A stretch of DNA of 64,000 bases from Synchiropus splendidus (GCF_027744825.2 NW_026527059.1:496001-560000), one strand, 5' to 3'. Shown: positions 24,517 to 38,616, counted from the first letter of the stretch. Program-made: numbers and translations. The notes: generated from the sequence alone by a model not told the origin.

Positions 24517-25644
24517 GTGTTGATAACTTTGGAAAAACACTTCAGGCAGTTTAGATTTGATGTGCAACTACTAGAAAGACCCTTTCTGCTATAGTGGGAG
24601 GTTAAAATTTCATGTTCTGAAGCTTCCCTGAAAAGTTATGGCACAATGCACAAAAACGCTTTTCAGCCTGAGATAAGGTGGGTTTCGGAACGCCAAACAT
24701 AAAAGTGTTGATAACTTTGGAAAAACACTTCAGACAGTTTAGATTTGATGTGCAACTACTAGAAAGACACTTTCTGCTATAGTGGGAGGTTAAAATTTCA
24801 TGTTCTGAAGCTTTCCTGAAAAGTTATGGCACAATGCACAAAAACGCTTTTCAGCCTGAGATAAGGTGGGTTTCGGAACGCCAAACATAAAAGTGTTGAT
24901 AACTTTCGAAAAACACTTCAGAGAGCTTAGATTTGATGTGCACCTACTAGAAAGACCCTTTCTGCTATAGTGGGAGGTTAAAATTTCATGTTCTGAAGCT
25001 TCCCTGAAAAGTTATGGCACAATGCGTAAAAACGCTTTTCAGCCTGAGATAAGGTGGGTTTCGGAACGCCAAACATAAAAGTGTTGATAACTTTGGAAAA
25101 ACACTTCAGACAGTTTAGATTTGATGTGCAACTACTAGAAAGTCCCTTTCTGCTATAGTGGGAGGTTAAAATTTCATGTTCTGAAGCTTTCCTGAAAAGT
25201 TATGGCACAATGCACAAAAACGGTTTTCAGCCTGAGATAAGGTGGGTTTCGGAACGCCAAACATAAAAGTGTTGATAACTTTCGAAAAACACTTCAGAGA
25301 GCTTAGATTTGATGTGCACCTACTAGAAAGACCCTTTCTGCTATAGTGGGAGGTTAAAATTTCATGTTCTGAAGCTTCCCTGTAAAGTTATGGCACAATG
25401 CACAAAAACGCTTTTCAGCCTGAGATAAGGTGGGTTTCGGAACGCCAAACATAAAAGTGTTGATAACTTTCGAAAAACACTTCAGAGAGCTTAGATTTGA
25501 TGTGCACCTACTAGAAAGACCCTTTCTGCTATAGTGGGAGGTTAAAATTTCATGTTCTGAAGCTTCCCTGAAAAGTTATGGCACAATGCACAAAAACGCT
25601 TTTCAGCCTGAGATAAGGTGGGTTTCGGAACGCCAAACATAAAA
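24517..25644. repeat. 6-monomer cassette G-H-C-D-I-C (1128 bp)
   Basis: Same cassette as 18689-19816, including the AGTCCC change in its D slot (near 25142) and CAC in the last C slot. GGCAG at 24541 is followed by the next G monomer's GGCAG at 25669, 1128 bp on. Confidence 0.86.
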
Positions 25645-27900
25645 GTGTTGATAACTTTGGAAAAACACTTCAGGCAGTTTAGATTTGATGTGCAACTACT
25701 AGAAAGACCCTTTCTGCTATAGTGGGAGGTTAAAATTTCATGTTCTGAAGCTTCCCTGAAAAGTTATGGCACAATGCACAAAAACGCTTTTCAGCCTGAG
25801 ATAAGGTGGGTTTCGGAACGCCAAACATAAAAGTGTTGATAACTTTGGAAAAACACTTCAGACAGTTTAGATTTGATGTGCAACTACTAGAAAGACACTT
25901 TCTGCTATAGTGGGAGGTTAAAATTTCATGTTCTGAAGCTTTCCTGAAAAGTTATGGCACAATGCACAAAAACGCTTTTCAGCCTGAGATAAGGTGGGTT
26001 TCGGAACGCCAAACATAAAAGTGTTGATAACTTTCGAAAAACACTTCAGAGAGCTTAGATTTGATGTGCACCTACTAGAAAGACCCTTTCTGCTATAGTG
26101 GGAGGTTAAAATTTCATGTTCTGAAGCTTCCCAGAAAAGTTATGGCACAATGCGTAAAAACGCTTTTCAGCCTGAGATAAGGTGGGTTTCGGAACGCCAA
26201 ACATAAAAGTGTTGATAACTTTGGAAAAACACTTCAGACAGTTTAGATTTGATGTGCAACTACTAGAAAGACCCTTTCTGCTATAGTGGGAGGTTAAAAT
26301 TTCATGTTCTGAAGCTTTCCTGAAAAGTTATGGCACAATGCACAAAAACGCTTTTCAGCCTGAGATAAGGTGGGTTTCGGAACGCCAAACATAAAAGTGT
26401 TGATAACTTTCGAAAAACACTTCAGAGAGCTTAGATTTGATGTGCACCTACTAGAAAGACCCTTTCTGCTATAGTGGGAGGTTAAAATTTCATGTTCTGA
26501 AGCTTCCCTGTAAAGTTATGGCACAATGCACAAAAACGCTTTTCAGCCTGAGATAAGGTGGGTTTCGGAACGCCAAACATAAAAGTGTTGATAACTTTTG
26601 AAAAACACTTCAGACAGCTTAGATTTGATGTGCAACTACTAGAAAGACCCTTTCTGCTATAGTGGGAGGTTAAAATTTCATGTTCTGAAGCTTCCCTGAA
26701 AAGTTATGGCACAATGCACAAAAACGCTTTTCAGCCTGAGATAAGGTGGGTTTCGGAACGCCAAACATAAAAGTGTTGATAACTTTGGAAAAACACTTCA
26801 GACAGTTTAGATTTGATGTGCAACTACTAGAAAGACCCTTTCTGCTATAGTGGGAGGTTAAAATTTCATGTTCTGAAGCTTCCCTGAAAAGTTATGGCAC
26901 AATGCACAAAAACGCTTTTCAGCCTGAGATAAGGTGGGTTTCGGAACGCCAAACATAAAAGTGTTAATAACTTTGGAAAAACACTTCAGACAGGTTAGAT
27001 TTGATGTGCAACTACTAGAAAGACCCTTTCTGCTATAGTGGGAGGTTAAAATTTCATGTTCTGAAGCTTTCCTGAAAAGTTTTGGCACAATGCACAAAAA
27101 CGCTTTTCAGCCTGAGATAAGGTGGGTTTCGGAACGCCAAACATAAAAGTGTTGATAACTTTCGAAAAACACTTCAGAGAGCTTAGATTTGATGTGCACC
27201 TACTAGAAAGACCCTTTCTGCTATAGTGGGAGGTTAAAATTTCATGTTCTGAAGCTTCCCTGAAAAGTTATGGCACAATGCGTAAAAACGCTTTTCAGCC
27301 TGAGATAAGGTGGGTTTCGGAACGCCAAACATAAAAGTGTTGATAACTTTGGAAAAACACTTCAGACAGTTTAGATTTGATGTGCAACTACTAGAAAAAC
27401 CCTTTCTGCTATAGTGGGAGGTTAAAATTTCATGTTCTGAAGCATTCCTGAAAAGTTATGGCACAATGCACAAAAACGCTTTTCAGCCTGAGATAAGGTG
27501 GGTTTCGGAACGCCAAACATAAAAGTGTTGATAACTTTTGAAAAACACTTCAGACAGCTTAGATTTGATGTGCAACTACTAGAAAGACTCTTTCTGCTAT
27601 AGTGGGAGGTTAAAATTTCATGTTCTGAAGCTTCCCTGAAAAGTTATGGCACAATGCACAAAAACGCTTTTCAGCCTGAGATAAGGTGGGTTTCGGAACG
27701 CCAAACATAAAAGTGTTGATAACTTTCGAAAAACACTTCAGACAGCTTAGATTTGATGTGCACCTACTAGAAAGACCCTTTCTGCTATAGTGGGAGGTTA
27801 AAATTTCATGTTCTGAAGCTTCCCTGAAAAGTTATGGCACAATGCGTAAAAACGCTTTTCAGCCTGAGATAAGGTGGGTTTCGGAACGCCAAACATAAAA
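25645..27900. repeat. Satellite, rearranged copy of the 19-monomer theme
   Basis: Order G H C D I E A B C D E C'. Compared with the 19-monomer unit, the C and D' slots after I are missing. From 26585 it matches 21133 onward (offset 5452 bp), with CAGGTTAG at 26993 and AGAAAAACCC at 27393. One private change (CCAGAAAAG) lies near 26132. Confidence 0.85.
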
Positions 27901-30156
27901 GTGTAGATAACTTTGGAAAAACACTTCAGACAGTTTAGATTTGATGTGCAACTACTAGAAAGACCCTTTCTGCTATAGTGGGAGGTTAAAATTTCATGTT
28001 CTGAAGCTTTCCTGAAAAGTTATGGCACAATGCACAAAAACGCTTTTCAGCCTGAGATAAGGTGGGTTTCGGAACGCCAAACATAAAAGTGTTGATAACT
28101 TTGGAAAAACACTTCAGACAGTGAAGATTTGATGTGCAACTACTAGAAAGACCCTTTCTGCTATAGTGGGAGGTTAAAATTTCATGTTCTGAAGCTTTCC
28201 TGAAAAGTTATGGCACAATGCACAAAAACGCTTTTCAGCCTGAGATAAGGTGGGTTTCGGAACGCCAAACATAAAAGTGTTGATAACTTTCGAAAAACAC
28301 TTCAGAGAGCTTAGATTTGATGTGCACCTACTAGAAAGACCCTTTCTGCTATAGTGGGAGGTTAAAATTTCATGTTCTGAAGCTTCCCTGAAAAGTTATG
28401 GCACAATGCGTAAAAACGCTTTTCAGCCTGAGATAAGGTGGGTTTCGGAACGCCAAACATAAAAGTGTTGATAACTTTGGAAAAACACTTCAGACAGTTT
28501 AGATTTGATGTGCAACTACTAGAAAGACCCTTTCTGCTATAGTGGGAGGTTAAAATTTCATGTTCTGAAGCTTTCCTGAAAAGTTATGACACAATGCACA
28601 AAAACGCTTTTCAGCCTGAGATAAGGTGGGTTTCGGAACGCCAAACATAAAAGTGTTGATAACTTTGGAAAAACACTTCAGACAGCTTAGATTTGATGTG
28701 CAACTACTAGAAAGACCCTTTCTGCTATAGTGGGAGGTTAAAATTTCATGTTCTGAAGCTTCCCTGAAAAGTTATGGCACAATGCACAAAAACGCTTTTC
28801 AGCCTGAGATAAGGTGGGTTTCGGAACGCCAAACATAAAAGTGTTGATAACTTTCGAAAAACACTTCAGACAGCTTAGATTTGATGTGCACCTACTAGAA
28901 AGACCCTTTCTGCTATAGTGGGAGGTTAAAATTTCATGTTCTGAAGCTTCCCTGAAAAGTTATGGCACAATGCGTAAAAACGCTTTTCAGCCTGAGATAA
29001 GGTGGGTTTCGGAACGCCAAACATAAAAGTGTTGATAACTTTGGAAAAACACTTCAGGCAGTTTAGATTTGATGTGCAACTACTAGAAAGACCCTTTCTG
29101 CTATAGTGGGAGGTTAAAATTTCATGTTTTGAAGCTTCCCTGAAAAGTTATGGCACAATGCACAAAAACGCTTTTCAGCCTGAGATAAGGTGGGTTTCGG
29201 AACGCCAAACATAAAAGTGTTGATAACTTTGGAAAAACACTTCAGACAGTTTAGATTTGATGTGCAACTACTAGAAAGACACTTTCTGCTATAGTGGGAG
29301 GTTAAAATTTCATGTTCTGAAGCTTTCCTGAAAAGTTATGGCACAATGCACAAAAACGCTTTTCAGCCTGAGATAAGGTGGGTTTCGGAACGCCAAACAT
29401 AAAAGTGTTGATAACTTTCGAAAAACACTTCAGAGAGCTTAGATTTGATGTGCACCTACTAGAAAGACCCTTTCTGCTATAGTGGGAGGTTAAAATTTCA
29501 TGTTCTGAAGCTTCCCTGAAAAGTTATGGCACAATGCGTAAAAACGCTTTTCAGCCTGAGATAAGGTGGGTTTCGGAACGCCAAACATAAAAGTGTTGAT
29601 AACTTTTGAAAAACACTTCAGACAGCTTAGATTTGATGTGCAACTACTAGAAAGACCCTTTCTGCTATAGTGGGAGGTTAAAATTTCATGTTCTGAAGCT
29701 TCCCTGAAAAGTTATGGCACAATGCACAAAAACGCTTTTCAGCCTGAGATAAGGTGGGTTTCGGAACGCCAAACATAAAAGTGTTGATAACTTTGGAAAA
29801 ACACTTCAGACAGTTTAGATTTGATGTGCAACTACTAGAAAGACCCTTTCTGCTATAGTGGGAGGTTAAAATTTCATGTTCTGAAGCTTCCCTGAAAAGT
29901 TATGGCACAATGCACAAAAACGCTTTTCAGCCTGAGATAAGGTGGGTTTCGGAACGCCAAACATAAAAGTGTTAATAACTTTGGAAAAACACTTCAGACA
30001 GTTTAGATTTGATGTGCAACTACTAGAAAGACCCTTTCTGCTATAGTGGGAGGTTAAAATTTCATGTTCTGAAGCTTCCCTGAAAAGTTATGGCACAATG
30101 CGTAAAAACGCTTTTCAGCCTGAGATAAGGTGGGTTTCGGAACGCCAAACATAAAA
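27901..30156. repeat. 12-monomer repeat (2256 bp), copy 1
   Basis: Order D' Dg C Dq E' C' G H C E A B*. B* (29969) has a B front and the CGT end of a C-type monomer. The first eight slots recur at 30157-31660 at +2256 bp. All twelve slots recur in the same order from 39181 at +11,280 bp. Confidence 0.86.
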
Positions 30157-31660
30157 GTGTAGATAACTTTGGAAAAACACTTCAGACAGTTTAGATTTGA
30201 TGTGCAACTACTAGAAAGACCCTTTCTGCTATAGTGGGAGGTTAAAATTTCATGTTCTGAAGCTTTCCTGAAAAGTTATGGCACAATGCACAAAAACGCT
30301 TTTCAGCCTGAGATAAGGTGGGTTTCGGAACGCCAAACATAAAAGTGTTGATAACTTTGGAAAAACACTTCAGACAGTGTAGATTTGATGTGCAACTACT
30401 AGAAAGACCCTTTCTGCTATAGTGGGAGGTTAAAATTTCATGTTCTGAAGCTTTCCTGAAAAGTTATGGCACAATGCACAAAAACGCTTTTCAGCCTGAG
30501 ATAAGGTGGGTTTCGGAACGCCAAACATAAAAGTGTTGATAACTTTCGAGAAACACTTCAGAGAGCTTAGATTTGATGTGCACCTACTAGAAAGACCCTT
30601 TCTGCAATAGTGGGAGGTTAAAATTTCATGTTCTGAAGCTTCCCTGAAAAGTTATGGCACAATGCGTAAAAACGCTTTTCAGCCTGAGATAAGGTGGGTT
30701 TCGGAACGCCAAACATAAAAGTGTTGATAACTTTGGAAAAACACTTCAGACAGTTTAGATTTGATGTGCAACTACTAGAAAGACCCTTTCTGCTATAGTG
30801 GGAGGTTAAAATTTCATGTTCTGAAGCTTTCCTGAAAAGTTATGACACAATGCACAAAAACGCTTTTCAGCCTGAGATAAGGTGGGTTTCGGAACGCCAA
30901 ACATAAAAGTGTTGATAACTTTGGAAAAACACTTCAGACAGCTTAGATTTGATGTGCAACTACTAGAAAGACCCTTTCTGCTATAGTGGGAGGTTAAAAT
31001 TTCATGTTCTGAAGCTTCCCTGAAAAGTTATGGCACAATGCACAAAAACGCTTTTCAGCCTGAGATAAGGTGGGTTTCGGAACGCCAAACATAAAAGTGT
31101 TGATAACTTTCGAAAAACACTTCAGACAGCTTAGATTTGATGTGCACCTACTAGAAAGACCCTTTCTGCTATAGTGGGAGGTTAAAATTTCATGTTCTGA
31201 AGCTTCCCTGAAAAGTTATGGCACAATGCGTAAAAACGCTTTTCAGCCTGAGATAAGGTGGGTTTCGGAACGCCAAACATAAAAGTGTTGATAACTTTGG
31301 AAAAACACTTCAGGCAGTTTAGATTTGATGTGCAACTACTAGAAAGACCCTTTCTGCTATATTGGGAGGTTAAAATTTCATGTTCTGAAGCTTCCCTGAA
31401 AAGTTATGGCACAATGCACAAAAACGCTTTTCAGCCTGAGATAAGGTGGGTTTCGGAACGCCAAACATAAAAGTGTTGATAACTTTGGAAAAACACTTCA
31501 GACAGTTTAGATTTGATGTGCAACTACTAGAAAGACACTTTCTGCTATAGTGGGAGGTTAAAATTTCATGTTCTGAAGCTTTCCTGAAAAGTTATGGCAC
31601 AATGCACAAAAACGCTTTTCAGCCTGAGATAAGGTGGGTTTCGGAACGCCAAACATAAAA
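30157..31660. repeat. Partial second copy of the 12-monomer repeat (8 monomers)
   Basis: Order D' Dg C Dq E' C' G H matches 27901-29404, with TATGACAC at 30841 (28585 + 2256). It then switches from the expected C to an A monomer at 31661. Private changes include TCGAGAAAC near 30547, CAATAG near 30605, and TATATTGGG near 31359. The longer plus-strand open frame at 31258-31470 results from the last change removing a stop and is not a gene. Confidence 0.84.
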
Positions 31661-34104
31661 GTGTTGATAACTTTGGAAAAACACTTCAGACAGTTTAGAT
31701 TTGATGTGCAACTACTAGAAAGACCCTTTCTGCTATAGTGGGAGGTTAAAATTTCATGTTCTGAAGCTTCCCTGAAAAGTTATGGCACAATGCACAAAAA
31801 CGCTTTTCAGCCTGAGATAAGGTGGGTTTCGGAACGCCAAACATAAAAGTGTTAATAACTTTGGAAAAACACTTCAGACAGTTTAGATTTGATGTGCAAC
31901 TACTAGAAAGACCCTTTCTGCTATAGTGGGAGGTTAAAATTTCATGTTCTGAAGCTTCCCTGAAAAGTTATGGCACAATGCACAAAAACGCTTTTCAGCC
32001 TGAGATAAGGTGGGTTTCGGAACGCCAAACATAAAAGTGTTGATAACTTTCGAAAAACACTTCAGAGAGCTTAGATTTGATGTGCACCTACTAGAAAGAC
32101 CCTTTCTGCTATAGTGGGAGGTTAAAATTTCATGTTCTGAAGCTTCCCTGAAAAGTTATGGCACAATGCGTAAAAACGCTTTTCAGCCTGAGATAAGGTG
32201 GGTTTCGGAACGCCAAACATAAAAGTGTAGATAACTTTGGAAAAACACTTCAGACAGTTTAGATTTGATGTGCAACTACTAGAAAGACCCTTTCTGCTAT
32301 AGTGGGAGGTTAAAATTTCATGTTCTGAAGCTTTCCTGAAAAGTTATGGCACAATGCACAAAAACGCTTTTCAGCCTGAGATAAGGTGGGTTTCGGAACG
32401 CCAAACATAAAAGTGTTGATAACTTTTGAAAAACACTTCAGACAGCTTAGATTTGATGTGCAACTACTAGAAAGACCCTTTCTGCTATAGTGGGAGGTTA
32501 AAATTTCATGTTCTGAAGCTTCCCTGAAAAGTTATGGCACAATGCACAAAAACGCTTTTCAGCCTGAGATAAGGTGGGTTTCGGAACGCCAAACATAAAA
32601 GTGTTGATAACTTTGGAAAAACACTTCAGACAGTTTAGATTTGATGTGCAACTACTAGAAAGACCCTTTCTGCTATAGTGGGAGGTTAAAATTTCATTTT
32701 CTGAAGCTTCCCTGAAAAGTTATGGCACAATGCACAAAAACGCTTTTCAGCCTGAGATAAGGTGGGTTTCGGAACGCCAAACATAAAAGTGTTAATAACT
32801 TTGGAAAAACACTTCAGACAGTTTAGATTTGATGTGCAACTACTAGAAAGACCCTTTCTGCTATAGTGGGAGGTTAAAATTTCATGTTCTGAAGCTTCCC
32901 TGAAAAGTTATGGCACAATGCACAAAAACGCTTTTCAGCCTGAGATAAGGTGGGTTTCGGAACGCCAAACATAAAAGTGTTGATAACTTTTGAAAAACAC
33001 TTCAGACAGCTTAGATTTGATGTGCAACTACTAGAAAGACCCTTTCTGCTATAGTGGGAGGTTAAAATTTCATGTTCTGAAGCTTCCCTGAAAAGTTATG
33101 GCACAATGCACAAAAACGCTTTTCAGCCTGAGATAAGGTGGGTTTCGGAACGCCAAACATAAAAGTGTTGATAACTTTCGAAAAACACTTCAGACAGCTT
33201 AGATTTGATGTGCACCTACTAGAAAGACCCTTTCTGCTATAGTGGGAGGTTAAAATTTCATGTTCTGAAGCTTCCCTGAAAAGTTATGGCACAATGCGTA
33301 AAAACGCTTTTCAGCCTGAGATAAGGTGGGTTTCGGAACGCCAAACATAAAAGTGTTGATAACTTTGGAAAAACACTTCAGGCAGTTTAGATTTGATGTG
33401 CAACTACTAGAAAGACCCTTTCTGCTATAGTGGGAGGTTAAAATTTCATGTTCTGAAGCTTCCCTGAAAAGTTATGGCACAATGCACAAAAACGCTTTTC
33501 AGCCTGAGATAAGGTGGGTTTCGGAACGCCAAACATAAAAGTGTTGATAACTTTGGAAAAACACTTCAGACAGTTTAGATTTGATGTGCAACTACTAGAA
33601 AGACACTTTCTGCTATAGTGGGAGGTTAAAATTTCATGTTCTGAAGCTTTCCTGAAAAGTTATGGCACAATGCACAAAAACGCTTTTCAGCCTGAGATAA
33701 GGTGGGTTTCGGAACGCCAAACATAAAAGTGTTGATAACTTTCGAAAAACACTTCAGAGAGCTTAGATTTGATGTGCACCTACTAGAAAGACCCTTTCTG
33801 CTATAGTGGGAGGTTAAAATTTCATGTTCTGAAGCTTCCCTGAAAAGTTATGGCACAATGCGTAAAAACGCTTTTCAGCCTGAGATAAGGTGGGTTTCGG
33901 AACGCCAAACATAAAAGTGTTGATAACTTTGGAAAAACACTTCAGACAGTTTAGATTTGATGTGCAACTACTAGAAAGACCCTTTCTGCTATAGTGGGAG
34001 GTTAAAATTTCATGTTCTGAAGCTTTCCTGAAAAGTTATGGCACAATGCACAAAAACGCTTTTCAGCCTGAGATAAGGTGGGTTTCGGAACGCCAAACAT
34101 AAAA
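31661..34104. repeat. Satellite, mixed-order segment
   Basis: Order A B C D' E A B E C' G H C D. The E-A-B triplet and C'-G-H triplet are both familiar from elsewhere in the window. One private change is TTTCATTTTC near 32694. Nothing but satellite is present. Confidence 0.9.
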
Positions 34105-36360
34105 GTGTTGATAACTTTGGAAAAACACTTCAGAGAGCTTAGATTTGATGTGCACCTACTAGAAAGACCCTTTCTGCTATAGTGGGAGGTTAAAATTTCA
34201 TGTTCTGAAGCTTCCCTGAAAAGTTATGGCACAATGCACAAAAACGCTTTTCAGCCTGAGATAAGGTGGGTTTCGGAACGCCAAACATAAAAGTGTTGAT
34301 AACTTTCGAAAAACACTTCAGAGAGCTTAGATTTGATGTGCACCTACTAGAAAGACCCTTTCTGCTATAGTGGGAGGTTAAAATTTCATGTTCTGAAGCT
34401 TCCCTGAAAAGTTATGGCACAATGCGTAAAAACGCTTTTCAGCCTGAGATAAGGTGGGTTTCGGAACGCCAAACATAAAAGTGTAGATAACTTTGGAAAA
34501 ACACTTCAGACAGTTTAGATTTGATGTGCAACTACTAGAAAGACCCTTTCTGCTATAGTGGGAGGTTAAAATTTCATGTTCTGAAGCTTTCCTGAAAAGT
34601 TATGGCACAATGCACAAAAACGCTTTTCAGCCTGAGATAAGGTGGGTTTCGGAACGCCAAACATAAAAGTGTTGATAACTTTTGAAAAACACTTCAGACA
34701 GCTTAGATTTGATGTGCAACTACTAGAAAGACCCTTTCTGCTATAGTGGGAGGTTAAAATTTCATGTTCTGAAGCTTCCCTGAAAAGTTATGGCACAATG
34801 CACAAAAACGCTTTTCAGCCTGAGATAAGGTGGGTTTCGGAACGCCAAACATAAAAGTGTTGATAACTTTGGAAAAACACTACAGACAGTTTAGATTTGA
34901 TGTGCAACTACTAGAAAGACCCTTTCTGCTATAGTGGGAGGTTAAAATTTCATGTTCTGAAGCTTCCCTGAAAAGTTATGGCACAATGCACAAAAACGCT
35001 TTTCAGCCTGAGATAAGGTGGGTTTCGGAACGCCAAACATAAAAGTGTTAATAACTTTGGAAAAACACTTCAGACAGTTTAGATTTGATGTGCAACTACT
35101 AGAAAGACCCTTTCTGCTATAGTGGGAGGTTAAAATTTCATGTTCTGAAGCTTTCCTGAAAAGTTTTGGCACAATGCACAAAAACGCTTTTCAGCCTGAG
35201 ATAAGGTGGGTTTCGGAACGCCAAACATAAAAGTGTTGATAACTTTCGAAAAACACTTCAGAGAGCTTAGATTTGATGTGCACCTACTAGAAAGACCCTT
35301 TCTGCTATAGTGGGAGGTTAAAATTTCATGTTCTGAAGCTTCCCTGAAAAGTTATGGCACAATGCGTAAAAACGCTTTTCAGCCTGAGATAAGGTGGGTT
35401 TCGGAACGCCAAACATAAAAGTGTTGATAACTTTGGAAAAACACTTCAGACAGTTTAGATTTGATGTGCAACTACTAGAAAAACCCTTTCTGCTATAGTG
35501 GGAGGTTAAAATTTCATGTTCTGAAGCTTTCCTGAAAAGTTATGGCACAATGCACAAAAACGCTTTTCAGCCTGAGATAAGGTGGGTTTCGGAACGCCAA
35601 ACATAAAAGTGTTGATAACTTTTGAAAAACACTTCAGACAGCTTAGATTTGATGTGCAACTACTAGAAAGACTCTTTCTGCTATAGTGGGAGGTTAAAAT
35701 TTCATGTTCTGAAGCTTCCCTGAAAAGTTATGGCACAATGCACAAAAACGCTTTTCAGCCTGAGATAAGGTGGGTTTCGGAACGCCAAACATAAAAGTGT
35801 AGATAACTTTGGAAAAACACTTCAGACAGTTTAGATTTGATGTGCAACTACTAGAAAGACCCTTTCTGCTATAGTGGGAGGTTAAAATTTCATGTTCTGA
35901 AGCTTTCCTGAAAAGTTATGGCACAATGCACAAAAACGCTTTTCAGCCTGAGATAAGGTGGGTTTCGGAACGCCAAACATAAAAGTGTTGATAACTTTGG
36001 AAAAACACTACAGACAGTTTAGATTTGATGTGCAACTACTAGAAAGACCCTTTCTGCTATAGTGGGAGGTTAAAATTTCATGTTCTGAAGCTTCCCTGAA
36101 AAGTTATGGCACAATGCACAAAAACGCTTTTCAGCCTGAGATAAGGTGGGTTTCGGAACGCCAAACATAAAAGTGTTAATAACTTTGGAAAAACACTTCA
36201 GACAGTTTAGATTTGATGTGCAACTACTAGAAAGACCCTTTCTGCTATAGTGGGAGGTTAAAATTTCATGTTCTGAAGCTTTCCTGAAAAGTTATGGCAC
36301 AATGCACAAAAACGCTTTTCAGCCTGAGATAAGGTGGGTTTCGGAACGCCAAACATAAAA
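34105..36360. repeat. 12-monomer higher-order repeat (2256 bp), tandem copy 1
   Basis: Order X C D' E A B C D E D' A B. Its A monomers carry a diagnostic ACTACAGACAG (T-to-A change), with TACAG at 34881 and 36009. It is followed directly by a second copy at exactly +2256 bp. Confidence 0.9.
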
Positions 36361-38616
36361 GTGTTGATAACTTTGGAAAAACACTTCAGAGAGCTTAGAT
36401 TTGATGTGCACCTACTAGAAAGACCCTTTCTGCTATAGTGGGAGGTTAAAATTTCATGTTCTGAAGCTTCCCTGAAAAGTTATGGCACAATGCACAAAAA
36501 CGCTTTTCAGCCTGAGATAAGGTGGGTTTCGGAACGCCAAACATAAAAGTGTTGATAACTTTCGAAAAACACTTCAGAGAGCTTAGATTTGATGTGCACC
36601 TACTAGAAAGACCCTTTCTGCTATAGTGGGAGGTTAAAATTTCATGTTCTGAAGCTTCCCTGAAAAGTTATGGCACAATGCGTAAAAACGCTTTTCAGCC
36701 TGAGATAAGGTGGGTTTCGGAACGCCAAACATAAAAGTGTAGATAACTTTGGAAAAACACTTCAGACAGTTTAGATTTGATGTGCAACTACTAGAAAGAC
36801 CCTTTCTGCTATAGTGGGAGGTTAAAATTTCATGTTCTGAAGCTTTCCTGAAAAGTTATGGCACAATGCACAAAAACGCTTTTCAGCCTGAGATAAGGTG
36901 GGTTTCGGAACGCCAAACATAAAAGTGTTGATAACTTTTGAAAAACACTTCAGACAGCTTAGATTTGATGTGCAACTACTAGAAAGACCCTTTCTGCTAT
37001 AGTGGGAGGTTAAAATTTCATGTTCTGAAGCTTCCCTGAAAAGTTATGGCACAATGCACAAAAACGCTTTTCAGCCTGAGATAAGGTGGGTTTCGGAACG
37101 CCAAACATAAAAGTGTTGATAACTTTGGAAAAACACTACAGACAGTTTAGATTTGATGTGCAACTACTAGAAAGACCCTTTCTGCTATAGTGGGAGGTTA
37201 AAATTTCATGTTCTGAAGCTTCCCTGAAAAGTTATGGCACAATGCACAAAAACGCTTTTCAGCCTGAGATAAGGTGGGTTTCGGAACGCCAAACATAAAA
37301 GTGTTAATAACTTTGGAAAAACACTTCAGACAGTTTAGATTTGATGTGCAACTACTAGAAAGACCCTTTCTGCTATAGTGGGAGGTTAAAATTTCATGTT
37401 CTGAAGCTTTCCTGAAAAGTTTTGGCACAATGCACAAAAACGCTTTTCAGCCTGAGATAAGGTGGGTTTCGGAACGCCAAACATAAAAGTGTTGATAACT
37501 TTCGAAAAACACTTCAGAGAGCTTAGATTTGATGTGCACCTACTAGAAAGACCCTTTCTGCTATAGTGGGAGGTTAAAATTTCATGTTCTGAAGCTTCCC
37601 TGAAAAGTTATGGCACAATGCGTAAAAACGCTTTTCAGCCTGAGATAAGGTGGGTTTCGGAACGCCAAACATAAAAGTGTTGATAACTTTGGAAAAACAC
37701 TTCAGACAGTTTAGATTTGATGTGCAACTACTAGAAAAACCCTTTCTGCTATAGTGGGAGGTTAAAATTTCATGTTCTGAAGCTTTCCTGAAAAGTTATG
37801 GCACAATGCACAAAAACGCTTTTCAGCCTGAGATAAGGTGGGTTTCGGAACGCCAAACATAAAAGTGTTGATAACTTTTGAAAAACACTTCAGACAGCTT
37901 AGATTTGATGTGCAACTACTAGAAAGACTCTTTCTGCTATAGTGGGAGGTTAAAATTTCATGTTCTGAAGCTTCCCTGAAAAGTTATGGCACAATGCACA
38001 AAAACGCTTTTCAGCCTGAGATAAGGTGGGTTTCGGAACGCCAAACATAAAAGTGTAGATAACTTTGGAAAAACACTTCAGACAGTTTAGATTTGATGTG
38101 CAACTACTAGAAAGACCCTTTCTGCTATAGTGGGAGGTTAAAATTTCATGTTCTGAAGCTTTCCTGAAAAGTTATGGCACAATGCACAAAAACGCTTTTC
38201 AGCCTGAGATAAGGTGGGTTTCGGAACGCCAAACATAAAAGTGTTGATAACTTTGGAAAAACACTACAGACAGTTTAGATTTGATGTGCAACTACTAGAA
38301 AGACCCTTTCTGCTATAGTGGGAGGTTAAAATTTCATGTTCTGAAGCTTCCCTGAAAAGTTATGGCACAATGCACAAAAACGCTTTTCAGCCTGAGATAA
38401 GGTGGGTTTCGGAACGCCAAACATAAAAGTGTTAATAACTTTGGAAAAACACTTCAGACAGTTTAGATTTGATGTGCAACTACTAGAAAGACCCTTTCTG
38501 CTATAGTGGGAGGTTAAAATTTCATGTTCTGAAGCTTTCCTGAAAAGTTTTGGCACAATGCACAAAAACGCTTTTCAGCCTGAGATAAGGTGGGTTTCGG
38601 AACGCCAAACATAAAA
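36361..38616. repeat. 12-monomer higher-order repeat (2256 bp), tandem copy 2
   Basis: Same order as 34105-36360, with TACAG markers at 37137 and 38265. The four TACAG markers in the two copies are evenly spaced at 1128 bp, revealing a six-monomer substructure of two different halves (A B C D E D' and A B X C D' E). The B monomers at 35045, 37301 and 38429 share a TTTTGG change that the one at 36173 lacks. Confidence 0.9.

Noticed and set aside
31258..31470. 70-residue plus-strand open frame
   Set aside because: It exists because a single G-to-T change near 31361 (TATATTGGG) removes a stop found in the other monomers. It is satellite sequence.
16706..38565. Recurrent 79-residue minus-strand open frames (16706, 17082, 21406, 26858, 34942, 37198, 38326) and a 77-residue one at 2880-3113
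   Set aside because: They are the same stretch of satellite translated each time. They appear only where a TATGG to TTTGG or similar change creates or spares a frame, and they follow the repeat period. There is no codon bias, start context or neighbouring signal of a gene.
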